Source of the DNA: Pocillopora verrucosa
Taxonomy: Eukaryota > Cnidaria > Anthozoa > Scleractinia > Pocilloporidae
Assembly: GCF_036669915.1 (NCBI RefSeq)
Contig: NC_089314.1
Location: 8,360,958-8,424,957, forward strand
Direction of reading: 5' to 3'
DNA length: 64,000 nt
The position numbers and the translations under genes are program-made. The notes beneath the pieces are model-generated. The model was not told the origin of the DNA. It did not search any database and worked only from the letters and a program-made list of their open reading frames with translations. Positions 12,807-24,237 of this stretch are shown here, piece by piece (the first letter of the stretch is position 1; each line of letters starts with the position of its first letter).

Positions 12807-13710
12807 TCAAGCCCTTCCTAAACTGACCGAAATCTTGTTGTGTGAGTGCGAAACCTCTGGCGAATACTGGGATAAACACAAGCTCGAAGGGCCCGTATAT
12901 TCTTCTGACCTAACTTTCCGAAAATACATCCCACGAGCCATCAATTCCCCCCTGCCCTCAAGAAACTTAAAAGTAGCAACAATAGCAATGTCAATGTGAT
13001 AACAGCACTACAACGAGGTAATTAAAAGAAGCAAAAAAATTTATTGAATTAGATGGTAGCGAATCCAAGCGCTGTGTGAAAGTCGATGCATACAAAATAT
13101 TAATTTACAATCATGATACTGATGTCAGTTATTTGCCATTGAGCGAAATGGGTCATATGACAATGCTGTACTTAAGCTAAAGAAATTTTCCTTATTAAAA
13201 TCTCTATTTGAGTTTAACTTGAATCAGATAAACTTACTCGTTTTCCATTTGACCGGCTCAACGACGACGGTTCCTCAGCCTTTGCAATCTTTGAGAAAGG
13301 AGCAACTTGTAGTGAAACTGCCAGACGACTGCTCGGCACAAAATCATCGTGCTTCGTGATAAAGCCGATTCTTTCGTCAAAATTTAGCTGACGGCATGCT
13401 AAAGGAATCATTCTACAGCGACGAAACTCTAGAGCACAGACTAAATGGAACCTTCACTGCACTTAGTGCGTAGGGATAAAATGTGATGTCAACAAAAACG
13501 ACCTCAGCTACCCATTCCTAACATAGATTTCGACAAGACGCAAGAAACCGTTTTAGTCAGTCTTCGTCGAAATCTTCGTTTGATGCACGCGGTTCCGTCG
13601 GGCTGAACCGTACTCGCGACTTCCATTTCTTCTTTACCTCTTGAGTACGATGTATCGAAACTCTCGGTGGAGCTTGTTACTAGCAGGTATACATCGTTAT
13701 CGGACATCAT
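12807..13710 (-). CDS. Candidate three-exon gene of unknown function
   Basis: The minus strand has three open segments that join in phase: exon 1 13512-13710 (start MMSDNDVYLLVTSSTESFDT), exon 2 13238-13428 (includes FDERIGFITKHDDFVPSSRL), exon 3 12807-12965 ending in TGA (includes ARGMYFRKVRSEEYTG). Intron 1 is only 83 bp, with GT and AG ends and a weak donor; the exon-2 donor is GTAAGT. Exon 1 is acidic/serine-rich, then strongly basic (KRRFRRR). No domain is recognised. The in-phase chain could arise by chance, and a transposon-derived ORF is an alternative. Function is not assigned. Confidence 0.3.
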
Positions 13711-13719
13711 TTCAAGAGT

Positions 13720-15180
13720 ATTTCAACGCTGACTGATACAAAATTACAAGAGATGTGATAGATTTGTAAGTGTCAACTAAGAGTTTTCACAATTTTCTAC
13801 GTCATCATCCACTAATTCGTTACAAGTCCACGGGACACTTTTAAGACAAAAAAAGGGCACTTTAGGGTCCGAATAAAAAAGTTTTAAGATTTTTGAAAAC
13901 TTTCTTATATCGGAATTGGTTTGTACATATGATAAGCCAAATATTTACGCCAAAAAAAAAACAAAAAAAAAATTGTGTCATAGACACTTTAAAGGAATTC
14001 AGGAACTAGGGGCTAGAACCAGAAAGAATGATACTTGTTACCTATGACGAGTAAATGTGTGAATGATCGTGACCCTTAGAGTTTTAAAAAAAAAGCTTCC
14101 GCGTGATTCAAAGCAACGCGATAATCAGATGATAGCAGACGTCTAAACACGAAAAAAAGTGCGTGAATCCGGGTGATATGATTGTGCGATTTAATTATAT
14201 TGATGCTTTTTAAGGGTAAATTGAATTTCGTATAGTAAAATTTTGGTCTGACCTCAGGATGGATGAGACGCAAATTGTATCAGTCAATTGTTTGTGATTA
14301 ATGACATCTCCAGAGTTTTGCCAAAGGAATTTTGGAGAACAAGATAGAAATGTGATGAAGACAACCTTCACAAGAAGACTTACCGCCTTCTAGCTGACAT
14401 ACCCCTGCTTTCTGACATGCTTGTTTATTTGTTTTTATGATAAATACAAATTTTTTGTTTTTGTTTGTTTGTTTGTGTTTTTTTAGGAGGGGGAGGGGCG
14501 GGCTGGTATATATTCATTTTTGATGACCCCGGCAAGTTAAACATAAATAACATACGATGTCTATATTTTCACCTACAGATTGATTTTTAATACCATTTAT
14601 CAGGCTTTTATAACTACATCAAAACGAAGATATAGGCAGTCTGCATCCTTGCAAGAGGCTAGCCCTTGAACAAGACTAATAGAAAAATTCAATATCATCA
14701 GTTCAGGTCTTAAAAAGTTAGGGGCTTTAAAATGTGATGAGTTTCGTAAATAAAAGTTAACATTCCTCTAAAGAGACACAAAAAGTATTTCCCAAATTAT
14801 TTAAATCAGCAAATAGACGTCATAATACATTGGTCTGTAAATGCTCCTACGCCGCAAACTCAGTCTGCTGAGGCTAGTGACAAGACACATATTTAACTTC
14901 GGTCATATGCATGATTTCTGGATTTTAAAGTGTATTCCCATTTCTTAGATAAGAAAAAGCAGTGAATTACATTTATCCCAGTCTTCAGCAGACAAATGGT
15001 GACTTTTAGACATTACAATCCCAGAGCAAAAGTCCAAGCTACTACTTATCAGTCATGGTATGGCTAAATCTGACTAAAAAGAAAGCTTGAGAATAAATGA
15101 TTGATACGAAGCGATACTGTTTTCTCAAAAGCGTGCAATGATTATTGTGTGAAAATCAACTCCACGCATTTTCAAAGCTT
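13720..15180. other. Intergenic, low-complexity patches
   Basis: No supported gene. It contains A-rich (13950-13975) and T/G-rich (14450-14500) simple sequence. Confidence 0.45.
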
Positions 15181-15183
15181 GCC

Positions 15184-15501
15184 TTAATAGATCATCGGTG
15201 ACATAGGCAATTTCATGCATTCTTTTACAACCTCAGGGCGACTCTTAAACAGCTCTGCAATTTTTTCCATCAAACAGCGCGTGCTACTTCCTATTTCCTT
15301 TATCAAAGTGCACACGATGGCTCCTACCGCTACCTCTTTAACCATAGTGCACACAATGTTTGCTATTTCTCTGATCAAAGTACACATAATGTTTGCGTTG
15401 ACGTCTACCACGTGGCGTCCAAGACCTGCTCCAACGTCTGCCATGTAGCACATAGTATCCGTCATCATGATAGCCATAGTGTCTAACGACGTGTGCACCA
15501 A
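15184..15501 (-). CDS. Short repetitive ORF, unknown
   Basis: A 105-residue minus-strand ORF contains degenerate internal repeats of the form (N/A)I(M/V)CT(L/M)(I/V)(R/K)E(I/V): NIMCTLIREIAN, NIVCTMVKEVA and AIVCTLIKEIG. At DNA level the unit is AAAGTNCACANNATG. The predicted peptide would be amphipathic helical, with regularly placed Cys. There is no family match, and a stop lies just upstream of the first Met; it may be an exon (a possible AG acceptor lies near 15520). It may equally be a chance ORF over a minisatellite. Confidence 0.25.
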   Translation of the reverse strand: MVHTSLDTMAIMMTDTMCYMADVGAGLGRHVVDVNANIMCTLIREIANIVCTMVKEVAVGAIVCTLIKEIGSSTRCLMEKIAELFKSRPEVVKECMKLPMSPMIY

Positions 15502-15779
15502 ACTTGGTCAGGCAGCTATCAAAGGATCTTAAATATTTCAAGTGCTTTTATCCTCCTCGCCGTCTGTTAGCGCGGACTTTGTCTTTTTTTGTCTGCTGCT
15601 TTTTTTCTGCAAAATCAAAAACAATTTACCATGTTTTATGATTTTCTAAAATGATACAGTTCGTTTTCCCCACAAAAACCTATTGGGGACTCTCACTATA
15701 GTTTCCATGAGTCAGTCAAAAGCGCTTTTGTAACCAAACGTATTTAAAACTTGATAAAGGAGGTAAGTTTCTAAAGAAA

Positions 15780-15960
15780 TTGTAGTGCTGGGTCGGTGGG
15801 AAAGCGACAAATTTAGTATTATAAACTGTGTTGATAACGAAAATTAGCCACCGTAAAGAGTTTCAAATTAAAGCTTAAAGTTTTGTCCGTTAGCCCTTCG
15901 TTAGAGCGAAAGACGAAGGGCTAACTAACGCTCGAAACGTCAGCTTTGTATTCAAAACTG
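15780..15960 (+). ncRNA. Penelope-type repeat with stem-loop and hammerhead-like core (degenerate)
   Basis: A perfect 12-bp stem TTAGCCCTTCGT/ACGAAGGGCTAA (15890-15924) encloses a loop. It is followed by GGGC-TAACTAAC-GCTC, then GAAAC and GTC. GACGA, a 4-bp stem II (GGGC/GCTC), GAAA and GUC in this order match a minimal hammerhead ribozyme, which Penelope-like elements are known to carry in their terminal repeats. The expected CU before GANGA reads AA here, so this copy is probably inactive. The flanking GTGGGAAAGCGACAAATTTA resembles such terminal repeats, by memory. Confidence 0.45.
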
Positions 15961-15969
15961 GTCTACCTT

Positions 15970-17870
15970 GATTTAAGCTGTTGTTCCTTTGACCTCGCTT
16001 TGCTTGTTAGTATGACTCATCAATTTTTACTTCCTCTGATTTTTCGCTAAGAAATAGAGGAACTAAAAACTGCCTGGATCAATGCTCTAATTTGAACATG
16101 TATGCCTTAACTGCTTTGATTTGACTTGGAAACCACACTGGAGACAAAGAAACCAAAGACTTAAGTGAAAGCTGCTATTTCTTTTTTTGGGAGGGTTAGT
16201 TAGATCCTAGTCATGTTTCAGTGTTTAAATACTACTTTTTTTTTCCAATTACCGAAAATCCTTTAATCTTTCTGTTGCGTCATAGCATTATAATACAGAG
16301 GCATACTCTGTACACGTGAATCAAGCGACCCCAACGAACGACCTTCACTGACCTTCTTCAGATACAAATGTTTTGGAACATCATGATAAAGAAAAAGGTA
16401 TTGCGATAGGGAAATTTCATATTTTTTTGTTCCTACTGTAATCATTTTCGAAAATTTTACATAACTGTTCATGACGCAGGAATATTTCTTCATCGAACGA
16501 AAGAGGAGGATACACTGGCCAAAGATCAAGAGTGTTCATGAAGCCCCGCGGTGAAACACGAGATGTTGCAGCTTGGCGTTACGAGTGTACTTTGTTATGA
16601 AACATACTGAAGAGATTTAAAAAGCAAATGATCCCGCCCTCGGATATTTACAGACTAAGCTCATTCTCCACATTTTTTTATAAAATAGAGCTGTCAAGTT
16701 CAAATGAATCAAATTGTTTAACTCACCAGAAAAGTTACATTAAGCAGTGTTAGTTTTTCGAAACAAACGAAAATCGACCCAAAGATTGGCACTCGTGCTA
16801 CTCAGTTTGTTAGGCAACAATTCGACTTACTACACCGTGTGCCGACAAATATTTTACCCTCCTAGACAAAATACAGAAGCAATTGAAAATAGAACTGAAA
16901 CACAAACCTTTGTACCACGACCTTGTTTATAACCAGAACTCCTTTTTTGCTTCAATCTTCAGAAATGATCCTCGAAAGGAAATGCTCCCAAGCAGCCTTG
17001 GAAATTCGAAGACAGACTGTTTTGGCGTCTTGCAAATCGGCGCAGGATGTGATCTTGCGCCTGACGTTTTCGTGGTTTTAGTGGGAAAAAGGCAACACGT
17101 GTTTTGTTGCTAACAGGATGAGTGACAGTTGCTCGTGGAAACTGTCACCATTATGATGGGTAAATCCAGTCAGGGTCAGACAAGGTACAAATTGCTACAG
17201 CTGATTAGATTGCATGATAAAGAAAATAAAAAGGAAAGGCTACACCGCATGCCTTAGACTACAAAAGCGCCATCATTTGGAACAAATGCAGTTAAGGCTT
17301 TTTACCTTATTCTTACTTCTTCTTTTTTCCTAACCTTCTTTTGTACTTTAATAAACAATGATGACCTCCTCCCCTCCGCGTGCGTTACATTACATGTATT
17401 ATGTAACTTACACTTCGCTGCGGGTGACTCCGGATCAAGTGCAGTTTTGAATGGGTAGAAAAAGACAACTTAAAATTTCTTACTCTTTGATTGCTATTGA
17501 ATCGTCTAGCTTTTTCGTTGGTCAAAATTTATTGATGCAGTATTAATCAGGTTCTGTAACGCAGCAGCGATGGTGTCACTATTTGCGAACGTGACTCTTC
17601 GTCTTGTTTACCATCGATTCTATTCTATTTTTCGATCAGACTATGCCTAGTCGCACCTTGGCTGGCGGGATATTGCCCGGGTGATGAAGAATTATCCACC
17701 AACACTCGAGCTCATTACACGAAACGGAAAAAGAACGTGCATAAGAGCGGTTTTGTGTCACATAGACGCAATTTATCAAATTTAGTACAGACTGTGAGGA
17801 GAACCTAAGTATCAACGCTACGGCATGAACATTTATTAACCAAAGAGAAGGAATGAGACCTTTGGCAGAA
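15970..17870. other. Intergenic, no supported gene
   Basis: Short ORFs only (16263-16529 minus; 16747-17113 plus) with no recognised domain or coherent splice sites. Confidence 0.45.
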
Positions 17871-18420
17871 TGGACGTAGCGAGCCGACGAGAAGTCTGTA
17901 GAGGTCTGGCTCTGATTTATAGCAGAGGGGAGCAGATGGGTATTTTGCTGCGCATGCGCCAGTAAATTTTGTTCGACGCGTTCGGCGCCATTGTGAGACT
18001 TTCAGCGCGCTTCTACGGGTTTTCAACTGGGTGATCGACACTTTTTTATAATACTTTTTGGAGAGGGATGAGAGAAAATGACAAGTATACCAATATATCT
18101 AACTCTGAGGGTACTCGTGGTGTTTGCTGGCCCCCCTGATGAGGATATTTTAATGATCAAAGTGCGAACAAAACACGGGAAAAGCCAGAAAACGTGAAGT
18201 TTGAGATTTGATTTACTGAAGATCAAGATGTGCAAATGAGATAGCAAACCTTTAAGGTTAGTCTTAAGATGTTGATGTTTTATTTGTAAAAATCACAAAC
18301 TTGTATGTGAAGATGCTCGTGAGATATTTGATCCGATTAAAGAAGTTAATTTAGAACGTGATCTTATTTTACTTCAACTTTGAAATAAAATTGCGTTAAG
18401 TTCGAGGTGGCCCCCAAGCT

Positions 18421-18648
18421 TCAAACCACTTCAGATAACATCATCTTTTCTTTCTCTTTGTAGTCACACTGAACACAAGGCTTTAAAAAATGTTCCAGCT
18501 TCAGGATTGAGTTGCTCTTACTACAGCCTTCGGCGAATTCGTTTTTGGGAGGTTGAGATGGATTTTCCAAGTCATGGCTCACAACTGTCTTTGGCCCTTT
18601 TGCTCCCCAAGTCTGTTGAACATGGTAGGTAGGCATGTGTCTTAGCAC
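18421..18648 (-). pseudogene. Possible C-terminal exon of element 1 protein
   Basis: The minus strand is open and ends in KPCVQCDYKEKEKMMLSEVV, with a CxxC pair and high charge. It sits downstream of the peptidase-like region and inside the inverted repeats, so it may be its 3' exon. There is no independent support. Confidence 0.3.
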
Positions 18649-19089
18649 CGGTTATAGTTTGGTTTTCATCAACTCCGGCTTAAGCTTATTTTTTCCTGAG
18701 TTTTAGAGGGAATTTTTTCAATTGCCCTTTTGGGCTTCAGGTGCTAAATGGAGGAAAAACTTCGATAGAACTTATTTATCTCACTCGCCCCCAAAGCCCT
18801 CACCACTGTCAGTTAATTGTTTATTTATTTGGCTTTCGGTCAGACTAGTCCAATTACCCCCCAAAAAATGCGTGGACTCTTCCTCACGAGCTTAAACAGG
18901 TGACGCTTTCTTCATGTTCATGTGTTTTACGATACGAATGACGTCGGCGTTATTCTGTCATGCTTATTTCTGAAGAATGCTTCTGCCTTGCAAAATTAAT
19001 TTTAAGTCAAAGTTTAAGACGAAGCTTACAAACTAACTTAATCGAACTTGCTGTGTTACAACAAATGGCCAAGTACTCAATTATAATAA

Positions 19090-22000
19090 TCCTGCTTGTT
19101 CTGTTTCTAATGTCTAATTGAACCTTTTTTCCAAATTTATTTCAGCTTTAAAACTGCTATGTTTGAACCTAGTAATCCATTCTTCCAGTCTCACATAACC
19201 ATCCTTTCTAGATATTTGACAAAGTGGCTGATATTTCCAGAGGAACTGGTCACAATAATGCCCCCCTGGAGACCATGTGTGTGACTTTAAAAAAGACAAA
19301 TACTTGTTTGATTAAAATAAAGTACCATTGACTTGTCTGGTGGCACAATCAATACAGCTGCAAATGATGGATGCATATGATGGTGTTGCATGAAGTGGTC
19401 TTCAAGGTCTCTCACAGTAAAGAAACCCAAGTCTGAAGTAATTTCAAGTTTTTTCAAATGTTTATCATTTTTTCCATGCTAAAGGACTTGTGTGACTTCC
19501 AAATTTGGTTGCTGAACTGGCAGGTTGAAAGAGTCATATGACTGATTTCCTTTTATCATGACATTAGTATACATAGGTATAGTAATGTTGAGGTCTTGTA
19601 ACTGCGTGGGAATTTGAAGGGTTCCTTCCTGAAAATCAAGTGCAGCATGTACTGCAATTAGAGTGCAGGCATTACTACCACTAGGTCTTCCAGCAATGGA
19701 GCACTGGCAAATGTATAAGGGCAGTAGCCTCTTAGTTAGGTCAAGATGTTTGTGCAATAATGACATTTATGCAAAGAGTGGTCTGAGAATCTGGTGTTGA
19801 TAATGAAGCTGACTGGTTGTTGCAAGTACTCTGATTACTCTCATGCTGGTTTGCTGTGTGCCATGAACAAGGGCAATTTGAGCAACTAATGTCATCACTG
19901 ACTGTGCATGTACCATTTTCACAGAAATAACATTTGACCTGTGCATTGTTAAGCCTCTTTTACTTTTTTTGTAGAAACTCCTTACACAGTGGACATGAAG
20001 TTGATCCATTGAGGCAAATATCATGGAATGGGTTAAAACAACCATGCAGAGGGTTCGATTCTCATCATGGCTGTAAATGTTACAGAGAGGTAAATCACAT
20101 TTTTTGTTTGATCCAGCTTGATATAACAGTGATACCTTAAAGGTAAAACAGTCATCTTCTTATTTTTGTCGGGGGACATTGTTGGCAGTGTGACATGAGT
20201 TGGAACACTTGAGTTGCAGTTGTTATTTGAGGAGAATAGACTCTGTCCTGGACTCTGAGAGATTTTTATAAACATGGAGGATTGTGCTTGAGCACACCTC
20301 ACTTTTAGTAACCAAAGTTGGTTGTGTGAGAAAGAAAACTGCTTAGGTGTGGTGAAAAATGACCTGTAGTGTGATTGTTTACCCTTTGACTGGAAAATGG
20401 ACTTTGCTTTCTTACTAAGTTCATCAGCAGAATCAGAACCTTTTTTTCTGTGAATGGAGTATGCTATGAGTGTTTTCCACAGGATATTCATTAAAAATGG
20501 CAATGTAATTCCTTAGTAGATTATACACTTGTGGAGCATGTTTTTCCCCGTTGAGAGCACATGTTGATCCAAACAAGTGGTGCTTTGTTATAGTGCTGGT
20601 ATTGGAGGCAAGTGAACATGATTCAAATCCTGATCTATGCTCTAAAATACTCAGAGAAATTGTTAAGTTTGAAAGAAATGCTGTATATCGACAACACCAA
20701 AGGTATATAGCTGTCTAGTAAAGCAAATAGGGTCTCATGCTCTGCATCTTTGAACCGGGAGAACTTTGCCATCATAGTGCTGCGTACAAGTGTCCAACCA
20801 CCACACACAACCTCAAGAATCAGACTAATCTGATTGGGGTTATCTGCCAATTTGCTTCTTGGGTAAATTGTGTCTTATACTGTTTTGAAAAATGGATGAT
20901 AGGAATGAACAACATGTTCTCTGCTGTTTAAGGAAATGCGAAGTGGCCCAATAGTTGGTACTAATGACAGAATGGATGGCTGTGATGTTGTTTGTGGCAA
21001 GCTGTTGTTCAAGAGATTATCAGTAGTACCAGATGTCATTGGAAAAGAATATGAGGAATGATCAGTGAAAATATTGTCCTGTTGCAGAGGAGCGTCTGAA
21101 AATCCTGGATGAGAGTTGACAAAGTTGTTAAGTGATTTGTACATGATTTGTCCACAATAAAATTGGCATGGCCAATCCCCTGGCTGAAAAACAATAAATT
21201 TCTTTAAATAGGCAGCCAAGCCAGTGTGCATTGCCACATCATATGCAGTATCAAAGTCCCCTTTTGACTTTAGTCACAGTTCTACAAAATTTAATAGGTG
21301 CAAATCATCTATTTTGTGCATTGTTTGCACATTGTCACTGTCACAGTATTGATGAATGTTGATTCTATGTCTCTCAAATTCAGGATTAAAAAATGCCTTT
21401 GTGAGCCAGTTGGGCATCACAGAAGCATAACTCTCACTGATGTTGTGCATGGATGATGCAGCAGTAATTAGTTGTATGCACAATACAATATCTATACCAT
21501 TCTGGTCATGTGTACAAAGGGTCTGCATTACAGGTACAGCTGGAATGTCTTTGAAAGCTTTAACAACTATGGTACACATTGTCTTTGCCGCTGACAATTT
21601 TTTCTCTTGTGGCCTTCTTTTTGTGTGAATGGCTGTGAAATAATCAATGATTAGCATTATTAGCCATTTGTGATTTGTAAATGAATGAAATGACCTTTTT
21701 TTTGTTTAGATGTATGCGGTCTGTTGAATGCTGAGAACCAGTGACTGAATCCAGAATAGTGTTGAATAACTTTGTTGCACCTGCTGATATGTAAAATTCT
21801 CTAAAACTGTCTGGATCATACAAAGTTTCTGCCTTGATAACTACTATGTCACGATAAATCTTTTTCTTGACCAATGCTATTCCCTCTGTCATGTCACATC
21901 CTACATGGAGTAGGAAATAAAATTTGCATTCAAGTGAAATCTCAATTTCATATTGTTGCAAGTCATAATAATTAGGGGCTCATCAGGTAAAAGCCTCATG

Positions 22001-22250
22001 GTAGTTCTCAAAAACAAGTTTCATTACTACTTCTGCCACAATGTATGATATCATAGCGAGGTTAACAAAACTCTTTTCATTAATTTGATTAAGTCATCTA
22101 GTTTTGTTCAGTCTTGTTCCTGGGGGATACAAGCTATGGAAACAAGTTTGACTTTCATTCTCAATGATACTATCAGTTGTACAAGTTCGTTTTTATTGCC
22201 TGTAAAAGAGTCTCATCAGACCATCAGGTTGTAACAGAATGCTTGTTATT
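19090..22250 (-). pseudogene. Decayed element 1 protein: RING-H2-like finger plus papain-fold peptidase-like module
   Basis: Consecutive minus-strand segments read as one protein with stops and frameshifts. The N-terminal 1.7 kb (22250-20520) has QYEIEISLECKFYFLLHVGC, FNPEFERHRINIHQYCDSDN and FQPGDWPCQFYCGQIMYKSL; I recall similar uncharacterised cnidarian proteins. At about 20110-19960 comes CDLPLC, then HGCFNPFHDICLNGSTSCPL, then C: the C3-H2-C2 spacing of a RING-H2 finger. At about 19700-19250 comes GRPSGSNACTLIAVHAALDF with a candidate nucleophile Cys (codon 19665-19667), then FAAVLIVPPDKSMVLYFNQ and ESHTHG-like residues (19259-19285) as candidate His, the order seen in papain-fold/USP-like peptidases. 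Domain calls are by pattern only; the copy is dead. Confidence 0.6.
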
Positions 22251-23121
22251 TAAAAAGGTTGAAGAGTAAAGTTGCTAGTTACATATCCATTACAACTCCA
22301 CAGCGGATTAAATGTGACTTTCTGAAATGGGTGACACCGCTGGATTTTTTACCTCGAAGGCTCGGTTTATTCCTTTGGGCATTGCTTTCGGTGGCTACCG
22401 AAAACGTGTCGGTTTTATTCGTTTCGAAAAAGGTGAGATATTTTGGAAGAAGACCTAAGGAACTGTCTTTGATACACATCAATAAAGTTTTTATTTGGAA
22501 TTGATTGATTCATTGGGGGTTGGTGGTGGAATTGGCCAGCAATCTTTATTCAGTAATTTACATTTCAACAGGAAGCCCAAATGTTTGACTGGTTTTAATA
22601 TGCATATTGTAATCCTTTCAGACATTCCATTCAGAAGCTGAGGATGCCTTTGCACCTATTCCTCCTCAGATGGTGCAATTCCTATGTTTTGGTTCAGGGG
22701 TAGTTTTGTCCAAATAAAGTGTTCAATTTTAGATGAAATTTGTCACATCATAAACTTACACAAAGATGCATTCCTTTTTTCCGAAGGAAATTTATAAGCT
22801 TCCAAATCTGAAATTTCCAAGACAAATGATTGAAAAAAGATTACTTACTCGCTGATAAAATCCGTAATAAACTCTCCCCGGATACAGCTACCATCTCTCT
22901 AGTACTACTGCTATCTGACTTTTCTTTACTCAACATTGATCTTTTGTGTTTGGGTGTTCGTCCTTGTTGGTTGCAATTCATGTGAACAAACTTTTGAACA
23001 AAAACAACTTTGGTTAAATTTTAATTTTTGCTTATGTGGGTACTTCAAGTGTTCAATGATAACTTGAGACAGCACTAACATGCTGAAACGAATTTCAAGT
23101 TCGCCTGTGTTCTACAGGACG

Positions 23122-23316
23122 TTATTTGTGAAGGATGTAGGAGGGCTCCACATTGATCGCCCTCCCTACCATCCTAAAACAACACTTGAAAGTAACGCGG
23201 CTGGGGACTTTCTCCCGGATACCATGCAACCATTTTTCGATTTTTTTCGCGCTTCCAGCCAAGTAACATTGAGAAAAAATCACAAGAATGACAATAAACA
23301 CAAATAGACGAGCCAT
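23122..23316 (-). CDS. Possible small secreted protein
   Basis: A 64-residue minus-strand ORF begins MARLFVFIVILVIFSQCYLA, an excellent signal-peptide shape, followed by a basic, Cys-containing mature part of about 40 residues ending in SYILHK. It lies just inside the right arm of element 1. It could be a real short gene, a 5' exon of the element, or chance. A minus-strand exon-like segment with MNCNQQGRTPKHKR lies downstream near 22850-22985 and ends at a GTAAGT donor. Confidence 0.25.
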   Translation of the reverse strand: MARLFVFIVILVIFSQCYLAGSAKKIEKWLHGIREKVPSRVTFKCCFRMVGRAINVEPSYILHK

Positions 23317-23504
23317 TGTATTTAGTGCTCCACTACTACCGCATCTATTCGAAAACTGGCGGGAAACAAATGCGAACGCGCGGCGCAGGCGTATGCCAGT
23401 GGTTGCTCTCAACAAACAGAATTCTACTGGCGCATGCGCAGCGAAATGCCCCTCTGCTCTGATTTATTAATTCCAGACTCCTTCTAGACCTCTCGCCGGC
23501 TTGT

Positions 23505-24237
23505 TGTACTCCAGGCCTTACTCAGGGGCCTGGATCTAGTAATAGCAAATGGTGAACGAACCCTTCCTTAAAAAGTACAGTTAGAAGCTTTACGTTTCAC
23601 CATTGGGAAGCCCAAAGTATTTCCCTTACGAGGTTTCAATTACGTAGTTATAAGATTTTAACAGACCAGTCGTGCTACAAATGCACTGTATCTCAGTGAC
23701 TTATGCACTGAAACTCAGTGACTCATTCGGAACCAACACCGGCTCCAGTCACGTCAAGTTCTGAAATAGTATTAGCAGTTTAAAGAATTAGCCGTCGCGG
23801 AAGTTTCAATTTTCAATTTCCGAAGTTTCGGGTGAATCAGCACTAGTACTAAGTCCACAAACGACATTTCGCATAAAAATGCAGTGGCCATGAGGCGTTA
23901 TGATCCATCCACTTGGGTGTATGGACAAGCCTGTATCTGGAGGGGCAAGCAAATGTATTAACATCTTTTTATTAAATAGCTAGCCCGTGGGCAAGATAAA
24001 GTGGAACCCGAGTACTGATTGGGTACCTTAGCGAGCAGGACGGGCCCATCTTTGCCCGCTTTGATTTCATGCAAGAAAAATAGACTGCATGAAGCGGACG
24101 CATTTTCTTGACAATGTCAGCGATTGAGTTGCAAAAAGCAGCAGAAGGCAGTCAAAGGAAAGAAAACATAAACGACTTTAGGGGCTGCTCGTGTGTTTAC
24201 TGTGCTACAACTCAGTTGGCTTTCTTTCCCGACTCAC
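23505..24237. other. Spacer between elements 1 and 2
   Basis: No supported gene. A CCAGGCC/GGCCTGG inverted repeat lies near 23511-23535. Confidence 0.45.

Larger units (their letters stand above)
17881..23503. mobile_element. Element 1: putative DNA transposon bounded by inverted repeats
   Basis: Left arm 17881-17972 and right arm 23411-23503 are inverted copies with indels. Both contain CTGGCGCATGCGCAGC and, reading outward, CTCTGCT, CTGATTTAT, CCAGAC, CTTCT, AGACCTCTCG and CGGCTTG or its variants. Between them lies one long decayed minus-strand coding region. Target-site duplications and exact ends were not resolved, so the element boundary is inferred. The arms may themselves be independent copies of a short dispersed repeat, which would weaken the unit. 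Confidence 0.55.

Noticed and set aside
20635..20850. GGWTLV in a minus-strand ORF as another fibrinogen-like exon
   Set aside because: Surrounding residues (EVVCGGWTLVRSTMMAKFSR) continue the element 1 protein and do not match exon g.
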